A DNA stretch of 64,000 nucleotides, taken from Tumebacillus permanentifrigoris (GTDB taxonomy: Bacteria > Bacillota > Bacilli > Tumebacillales > Tumebacillaceae). The stretch covers positions 124,001-188,000 of the forward strand of contig NZ_QGGL01000008.1 in assembly GCF_003148565.1 (NCBI RefSeq), written 5' to 3'. Below the pieces are notes generated by a model. That model made no database searches. It was not told where the DNA came from and worked only from the letters and a program-made list of their open reading frames with translations. A program made the translations under genes and the position numbers. Positions within the stretch are counted from its first letter, which is position 1; each line of letters begins with the position of its first letter. Below are positions 59,517-64,000 of this stretch, piece after piece.

Positions 59517-60620
59517 TTGAAAGAACGTGATCAGGCTGCCTATCGTGCGGTGGCCGAAGAAGTAGCAAAGTTGGCATCGTTGGTGCAGGACAGTCATCAG
59601 CATCAACAGGAGTTTCTCACCGAAGCCTATCGATTGCTCCAAGCGCAGTCTCGCGAGGTGGAAGACCTACGAAACCGCGCCGTTTCAACAGAAGCGATCC
59701 TCGCTAAACTCGATGAGATCGGCAAGTATCTGGTCGGGCTCTCGAAGTATGTGACGATCAACGTGCAGAAAATCGAAGAGACCGAAACGCAAGCGGACGT
59801 CCAAGCCTATGAATCAAAACCAGGGCTGGTACCAGGCGGGCCGGGGATGACGCCGAACCCGCAGTTGGAACCGAGCACACAGCTACAGCCGAACACCCAG
59901 CTACAACCGAACACATCGCAGCTACTGCCGGACGTCGAAGCGGTGCCTGCGTCGGAGGGGCCGATGGGGGATATCCCGATCTCGGAGGGGTTGGAGCAAG
60001 ACGCCGTCCCTGTGCTGAAACCACTCCACCCGCCAACTCACGAACCGCGGGCGAACATCCGATTTCTGCACGCGTCACCGGATGCAGGTCATGTAGATAT
60101 CTACGTAGACGGCAAAAAATTTGCCAGCGATGTCGCGTTTGAAGGGGTCACGCCCTACCTCCCGATCCCCCCCGGTCGTCGGCGCATCCAAGTCTTCCCG
60201 GCGCGCAAGTCTGCGGGAGCCTTGGTCGATACAGTTGCTCAACTGCAACCCACCGGGCATTATACAGTCGCGGTGGCAGGCTTCCTGCGCAACATCCGCT
60301 CCGTCGTGATCGAGGATCACCAAAAAGGCGCGCGACCGGGCTTTGCACGCGCCAAGATCGTCCACCTCTCGCCAAACGCACCAGCGGTCGATGTGACCCT
60401 GCCGAGCGGCAAGATCTTGATCGGGCACTTGATCTTCAAGCAAAAGTCGCCTTACTTCCAAGTCACCCCCGGCGTTCGCGATCTGCAACTGCGCGTCGCT
60501 GGCAAACCGGATATCGCCCTGCGCGTTCCGTCGATTCGCTTCGACCCGAACGTGACATATACCCTGTACGTTGTCGGAACGGCAGGCCAACTCAGCACGT
60601 TGCTGCTGCCGGAAGCCTGA
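59517..60620 (+). CDS. DUF4397-domain protein with N-terminal coiled coil
   Basis: AGGAGG with 8-nt spacing supports TTG 59517, seventeen codons inside the open frame; 367 aa. Residues about 1-95 form a coiled coil. A low-complexity linker holds repeats of the type Gln-Leu-Gln-Pro-Asn-Thr (about 115-135). The rest is a DUF4397 domain pair ('FLHASPDAGHVDIYVDGKKF', then 'IVHLSPNAPAVDVTLPSGK'). DUF4397 proteins are usually exported, yet no signal peptide is seen, so it may be a cytoplasmic or spore-surface protein. Function is unknown. Confidence 0.75.
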   Translation: MKERDQAAYRAVAEEVAKLASLVQDSHQHQQEFLTEAYRLLQAQSREVEDLRNRAVSTEAILAKLDEIGKYLVGLSKYVTINVQKIEETETQADVQAYESKPGLVPGGPGMTPNPQLEPSTQLQPNTQLQPNTSQLLPDVEAVPASEGPMGDIPISEGLEQDAVPVLKPLHPPTHEPRANIRFLHASPDAGHVDIYVDGKKFASDVAFEGVTPYLPIPPGRRRIQVFPARKSAGALVDTVAQLQPTGHYTVAVAGFLRNIRSVVIEDHQKGARPGFARAKIVHLSPNAPAVDVTLPSGKILIGHLIFKQKSPYFQVTPGVRDLQLRVAGKPDIALRVPSIRFDPNVTYTLYVVGTAGQLSTLLLPEA

Positions 60621-60628
60621 TCTCGTGA

Positions 60629-60669
60629 AAAAAGACCAAGTTCGCAGCGGGCGTGCTTGGTCTTTTTTG
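60629..60669 (+). terminator. Terminator after the DUF4397 gene
   Basis: AAAAAAGACCAAG pairs with CTTGGTCTTTTTT around a 15-nt loop. Confidence 0.85.
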
Positions 60670-60743
60670 TGTGAAGAGGGCAACCTAGTGAGGTAGCGAA
60701 CTTGGTTTTTAGATGAATGGATGAGCTTGGAGGGAGATTCGGA

Positions 60744-61610
60744 ATGATCAGACAACCGTTCGGACGCACGGGCTGGGACGTACCGCTGTTGAGTTTTGGC
60801 GCGCAACGCATCGTGGATGAGCACCATTGCACGGAGGAGGAAGGCATCCAGATCGTCCAGACAGCGTTGGAACGCGGCATCACCTACTTTGACACCGCCC
60901 CAAGTTATTCGGATGGGCAATCGGAGTATCGCCTCGGTCTCGCCTTGCAAGGGGGTCGTCGGGATCGAGCGCACATCGCGACCAAAACGCACGACCGTAC
61001 CCGCGATGGTTCCTTGAAGCTGTTGGAGGGCAGTTTGCAGCGACTACAGACTGACCATGTCGAGGAATGGCGACTGCACAACATCGTGACGGTGGAGGAG
61101 CTGGACGCGATTTTTGCCAAAGGTGGGGCGATGGAAGCCCTACAGGAGATGCAAGCCCAAGGTGTGGTCAAGAAACTCAGCATCAGTGGACACACCAACC
61201 CGCAAGTGCTGGTCGAGGCGTTGCGCCGCTTTGATTTCGACAGTGCGTTGGTCGCCCTCTCTGCGCTCGACCACCATATCTATTCGTTCGCTCACGAGTT
61301 CTTGCCGTTGGCGCGCGAGAAGGGGGTGGCGGTGGTCGGCATGAAAGTGATGGCACTCGGCAAACTGGCGCAGTGGTATGAAAAAGCGCTGCGTTACACG
61401 CTCACGCTCCCGATCGCCACGACGATTGTCGGGATGGAAACGATGGAACAACTGGAGCGCAACCTATCTGTCGCGGAGCACTTCACGCCGATGGATGAAC
61501 TCGAACGCCTCGAATTCTGGAAGGAGATCATGCACCTCGCGATCCCGGAGACCCTCCCGTGGAAAGCGGAGCAGTGGGGTGGCGATCAGTGGTACAGACG
61601 CAACGCCTAG
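60744..61610 (+). CDS. Aldo/keto reductase
   Basis: TTGGAGGGAG supports ATG 60744, nine codons inside the open frame; 288 aa. The catalytic tetrad is visible: Asp and Tyr in 'YFDTAPSYSDGQSE', Lys in 'IATKTHDR' and His in 'EEWRLHNI'. The C-terminal NADPH site is 'TTIVGMETMEQLERNL'. It is probably an NADPH-dependent reductase of aldehydes or ketones; the natural substrate is unknown. Unlike some relatives it shows no C-terminal ferredoxin domain. Confidence 0.92.
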   Translation: MIRQPFGRTGWDVPLLSFGAQRIVDEHHCTEEEGIQIVQTALERGITYFDTAPSYSDGQSEYRLGLALQGGRRDRAHIATKTHDRTRDGSLKLLEGSLQRLQTDHVEEWRLHNIVTVEELDAIFAKGGAMEALQEMQAQGVVKKLSISGHTNPQVLVEALRRFDFDSALVALSALDHHIYSFAHEFLPLAREKGVAVVGMKVMALGKLAQWYEKALRYTLTLPIATTIVGMETMEQLERNLSVAEHFTPMDELERLEFWKEIMHLAIPETLPWKAEQWGGDQWYRRNA

Positions 61611-61612
61611 TA

Positions 61613-61647
61613 AAAAAAGGCCCCAGCGATAGTCGCTGGAGCCTTTT
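61613..61647. terminator. Bidirectional terminator
   Basis: AAAAGGC plus CCAGCGA pair with TCGCTGG plus GCCTTTT, with small bulges, between convergent genes. Confidence 0.85.
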
Positions 61648-61660
61648 CTGATCAGGTCGT

Positions 61661-62110
61661 CTATCTGCCGCAACCGCCAGCCGAACCGCAGCTGCCACAA
61701 CCGCCGCCGGAGGAACTGGCGCTCGGGTCTTCGCTTTTCTCAACCGGGACATCTGGGGCAATCGTGTTGACGATGGTTTGCAGGACGCCTTGGACGATGT
61801 CGTTGACTTCCTCCTGCGCTTCCTTGAACTCATCGATCAGCGGGATCTGCGCGATCCGCTCCAGCACATCGTCGTACTCTTGCTTCGCCTTGTCAGACTT
61901 CGGGTGTTCGTACCCATGACGCAGCGAGGTTTGGGAGTAGGCGTTGCGTTTCGCCCGCACGACGAACATCAGCGCTTGTGCGTCCGCGTGGCGGTTGATT
62001 TTATCTTCAGCTTGGCGGAAGCGTTGCATCTCTTCCGACTGGGTCAGCATGTGTGCGAGGTGTAGGGCTTTATCTAAAATATGGCTTCGTTGATCCACAG
62101 CAGCATTCAT
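61661..62110 (-). CDS. ylbF: YlbF, component of the RNase Y specificity (Y) complex
   Basis: AAGGAGG precedes ATG 62110; 149 aa, the length of B. subtilis YlbF. A helical YlbF/YmcA domain ('ALHLAHMLTQSEEMQRFRQA', 'DEFKEAQEEVNDIVQGVLQT') ends in a Gly/Cys-rich tail with three cysteines ('GGGCGSCGSAGGCGR'). In the Y complex (YlbF-YmcA-YaaT) such cysteines help bind [4Fe-4S] clusters. The complex directs RNase Y and affects competence, sporulation and biofilm formation. Confidence 0.88.
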   Translation of the reverse strand: MNAAVDQRSHILDKALHLAHMLTQSEEMQRFRQAEDKINRHADAQALMFVVRAKRNAYSQTSLRHGYEHPKSDKAKQEYDDVLERIAQIPLIDEFKEAQEEVNDIVQGVLQTIVNTIAPDVPVEKSEDPSASSSGGGCGSCGSAGGCGR

Positions 62111-62195
62111 TGCGTTTCAACCTCCTTATCCTTCTATTGTACCTGAAAATCGGGTAGATTAGAGGGAGTTCCAAAAAGTTTGGAGGGGAAATATT

Positions 62196-62447
62196 TTGGC
62201 GAGATTGGAAATCGAACTTCGCGCGTATGCCACCGAACTGGCCATACACGTTCCCGGAGGTTATTCGGCGGAGGATTTCTATGACTTCCTACGCAACCTA
62301 TACAACGCCTCCGTCCGCCACCACGGGGAAGAGACGGTGGAGCAGATGAGCGATGAGACGGTGTTGAAAGTTCTCAAATCACAGGTGCGCGAACTCATAC
62401 AATTGAAGCGAATTGGTAAGTTGCTGGTAAGGCGCGATCGGATCTAG
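62196..62447 (+). CDS. 83-aa protein of unknown function
   Basis: The start is TTG 62196 behind GGAGGGG. The product is soluble, mixed helix/strand, with 'GYSAEDFYDFLRNLYNASVR' and a basic C-terminus ('LIQLKRIGKLLVRRDRI'). It is divergent from ylbF with an 85-bp gap. It is not YlbG, the usual YlbF neighbour in Bacillus. I recognise no family. Confidence 0.6.
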   Translation: MARLEIELRAYATELAIHVPGGYSAEDFYDFLRNLYNASVRHHGEETVEQMSDETVLKVLKSQVRELIQLKRIGKLLVRRDRI

Positions 62448-62464
62448 ATTTGTGATGATTCCTA

Positions 62465-62595
62465 TGCTATACTGAACTCAATGAGCCGACATGATTTACT
62501 ATGCGGAGTTCGCACTTGCAGTAGGGTTGTGGAACCCTAAGTGACGAACAGGACGAAAGCGGGCCGATCGTTTCGACGATCGTGCCCGCTTTTTA
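62465..62595 (+). ncRNA. Candidate small RNA of about 115 nt
   Basis: An extended -10 promoter (TGC-TATACT, 62465-62473) predicts a start near 62480. The RNA has one long hairpin: GTTCG (62508-62512) with CGAAC (62545-62549), CACTT with AAGTG, AGGGTT (62523-62528) with AACCCT (62533-62538), loop GTGG. It ends at a strong terminator (62556-62594: GCGGGC/GCCCGC and GATCG/CGATC, then Ts). No frame inside has a ribosome site, and the next gene is on the other strand, so it is not a leader. Confidence 0.55.
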
Positions 62596-62598
62596 TTT

Positions 62599-62895
62599 TT
62601 ATATGCGTTTTGCCTGCCACGTGCGACTGGTCGCGACCAGCAGGCGGTAGACGCTGTACACGCCGATGTAGCCGGTGGTCACGAGAAACAGCGGGTCCAT
62701 GAAGATCTCGTGGACATGTGTGGTGAATTCGGTGCTTTCCTGCTTGATTTCCAACACGGCGAGTCCGGCTGCGATGTTGGCGAGCAGCACGGACAGCGCG
62801 GCGATCAGGTCAAAAACGGCGGCCAAGGGCCTATGCCGTAGGACAAACATACAGATGGGCACCAAAATCGTCCCGAGGATCAACACCAATTGCAC
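62599..62895 (-). CDS. Small integral membrane protein, 98 aa
   Basis: AGGAGG is correctly spaced for GTG 62895, well inside the open frame. Three membrane helices are predicted: 'VLILGTILVPICMFVL', 'VFDLIAALSVLLANIAAGLA' and 'LFLVTTGYIGVYSVYRLL'. It ends with a basic tail. I do not recognise the family. The terminator of the candidate small RNA lies just past its stop and could serve both strands. Confidence 0.65.
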   Translation of the reverse strand: MQLVLILGTILVPICMFVLRHRPLAAVFDLIAALSVLLANIAAGLAVLEIKQESTEFTTHVHEIFMDPLFLVTTGYIGVYSVYRLLVATSRTWQAKRI

Positions 62896-62986
62896 CGGCA
62901 CCGCCTCCTGCTTCACAGCTTGGTGTGAGTAGGTTTTGCTAGGGGCGGGGCAGTTATGTATAGTGAGAGGGAAGGAGTGGAGACAC

Positions 62987-63247
62987 ATGCAACCTTATCA
63001 CATCACCCTCTTCACCAAGGACGGCTGCACGCTCTGTGTGAAGGCGAAAACGATCTTGGATCGGTTGAGCCTTTTTTACCCGCTGGTGGTGGAGGAATTC
63101 GACATTACGACCGATGACGCGATCGATGCGAAGTATTGGGACAAGATCCCCGTGCTGCACGTGGACGGTGCAGAGGCGTTTGTTTCGAAGATTTCGGAGC
63201 ATTGGCTGCGGCGGTACTTCGAGGAACACAAAGCAGGAAAGATGTAG
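62987..63247 (+). CDS. Glutaredoxin-like (thioredoxin-fold) protein
   Basis: AAGGAGTGGAG supports ATG 62987, seventeen codons inside the open frame; 86 aa. It begins with a beta strand and a redox CxxC ('LFTKDGCTLCVKAKTILDRL'), followed by 'WDKIPVLHVDG' with the cis-Pro. This is the short glutaredoxin/DUF836 type, common in Bacillales. It probably reduces disulfides in the cytoplasm; the partner is unknown. Confidence 0.87.
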   Translation: MQPYHITLFTKDGCTLCVKAKTILDRLSLFYPLVVEEFDITTDDAIDAKYWDKIPVLHVDGAEAFVSKISEHWLRRYFEEHKAGKM

Positions 63248-63300
63248 TACATATAGTCACCACGCGACGATGGAACACTGTGGTTGCGAGGTGATTTTTT

Positions 63301-64000
63301 ATGGAAGTGCGAATTGGCTATGTCTCGATTGCGCTGGCGATCTTCAACAACACGCCGAGTTCTACATTCACGTACAAGCTGTTTCAACAACGCCCCTACG
63401 ACGAGGCGATGGCGCGGGCGATTGCGGTTGGACGCAAGAACTTGATCGCGACGCAACGCATCCTCTACTTCAATGCCGCGCACGGGATCAAGCTCCACCG
63501 CTTGAGTTCGTCGCTGGTTCCGCTGGCCACCCATCCCGATGTGGGCATCGATGTGCGGGCCACTTACGCCGAGGAATTGAAGGCACTCGGTGACTTCGCC
63601 AAGCAACACGACATGCGCTTGACGATGCATCCCAACCAATTCACACTGCTCAATGGAGCAGACCACGTCACAGCAGCCGCGTTGAAGGACTTGGCGTACC
63701 ATACCGACCTGCTCGATGGCATGGGGCTGGACGAGCAGCACAAAGTCAACATCCACATCGGTGGTGCCTACGGGGACAAGGCAAAAGCGGTGCAAAAACT
63801 CTACGAAAACTTCCCGCAAGTGCCGGACAACGTGCGCAAACGGCTGACGTTTGAAAATGACGACAAGACCTACACTGTGACAGAAACCCTCGCAGCCTGT
63901 GAAAAAATCGGCCAGCCGATGATGCTCGACATCCACCACGATTGGTGCAACCCAAGCGACTCAACTCCGATCGAACTCCTGCCGCGCATCCACGCGACTT
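63301..64000 (+). CDS. uvsE: UV damage endonuclease UvsE (partial, 3' end outside window)
   Basis: ATG 63301 follows GAGGTGA and the frame stays open for 233 codons to the window edge. The product is the UvdE/UvsE TIM barrel: 'VRIGYVSIALAIFNNTPSST' at the N-terminus, 'KLHRLSSSLVPLATHP', metal-ligand His/Glu in 'MRLTMHPNQFTLL', 'VNIHIGGAYGDK', 'RLTFENDDKTYTV' and 'MLDIHHDWCNP'. UvsE nicks DNA 5' of UV photoproducts and other lesions in an alternative excision pathway. About 60-90 residues are likely missing. Confidence 0.95.
   Translation, partial: MEVRIGYVSIALAIFNNTPSSTFTYKLFQQRPYDEAMARAIAVGRKNLIATQRILYFNAAHGIKLHRLSSSLVPLATHPDVGIDVRATYAEELKALGDFAKQHDMRLTMHPNQFTLLNGADHVTAAALKDLAYHTDLLDGMGLDEQHKVNIHIGGAYGDKAKAVQKLYENFPQVPDNVRKRLTFENDDKTYTVTETLAACEKIGQPMMLDIHHDWCNPSDSTPIELLPRIHAT

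Noticed and set aside
59880-59945. CRISPR-like short repeats in the DUF4397 gene
   Set aside because: The repeats code for a Gln-Pro-Asn-Thr linker within an open frame; there are no regular spacers. No CRISPR array was seen anywhere.

Overview
The window looks like chromosome from a spore-forming Gram-positive bacterium of the Bacillales. Signs are strong AGGAGG-type ribosome binding sites, frequent TTG and GTG starts, short hairpin-plus-T-run terminators after almost every gene, a complete ctaCDAB aa3/caa3 oxidase operon, HemQ, YlbF with its cysteine tail, and the terC/telA locus. Most genes look GC-rich (my estimate: high fifties percent) and resemble Tumebacillus/Effusibacillus-type Alicyclobacillaceae. 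That placement is inference; there is no rRNA in the window.

Layout. (1) 1-8.35 kb: a ter (tellurium/stress) locus: the end of a TerD protein, TerC, then a tight operon of CitE-like lyase, a multi-domain PRTase/TRSP/PELOTA protein, a HAD hydrolase, an ATP-grasp enzyme, a membrane-anchored helical protein and TelA. (2) 8.4-16.2 kb: a probable defence block: two short coupled leader ORFs, an MFS exporter, a P-loop NTPase-TIR fusion, and a type III restriction-modification pair. (3) 16.2-19.4 kb: an 18-codon peptide gene, an attenuator-like hairpin, an asparagine-synthetase-like amidotransferase without its glutaminase cysteine, and an Fsr-like MFS exporter. (4) 19.4-33.3 kb: core metabolism and regulators: a PduL-acetate kinase fusion, hybrid cluster protein, several XRE regulators with conspicuous operator arrays, an alpha/beta hydrolase, an EamA exporter, YedK, a GT28 glycosyltransferase, PEP carboxylase, and an ECF sigma/anti-sigma pair.

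(5) 33.3-40.7 kb: the accessory, lower-GC part: an orphan eCIS-type cargo protein, a MerR-TipA regulator, a secreted C70-like protease with a membrane protein, a VOC protein, a RibD/DHFR-like reductase and a wrecked tyrosine recombinase. Three degenerate copies of the 3' end of hemQ divide this region, which suggests serial insertion of DNA at the hemQ 3' end. (6) 40.8-49.8 kb: aromatic amino acid hydroxylase, an rRNA methyltransferase and the cytochrome oxidase operon with heme A synthesis genes and an unlisted 31-aa membrane subunit. (7) 49.8-64 kb: a subtilisin-like protease, a heterodimeric ABC exporter, two uncharacterised paralogous membrane proteins, cardiolipin synthase, a DUF4397 protein, an aldo/keto reductase, YlbF, a candidate small RNA, a thioredoxin-fold protein, and the start of the UV damage endonuclease UvsE, which runs off the end.

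The most unusual items are the repeated hemQ 3' ends with the recombinase remnant, the NTPase-TIR/type III RM block with its coupled leaders, and the short-peptide/amidotransferase cassette. No rRNA, tRNA or CRISPR array was seen.
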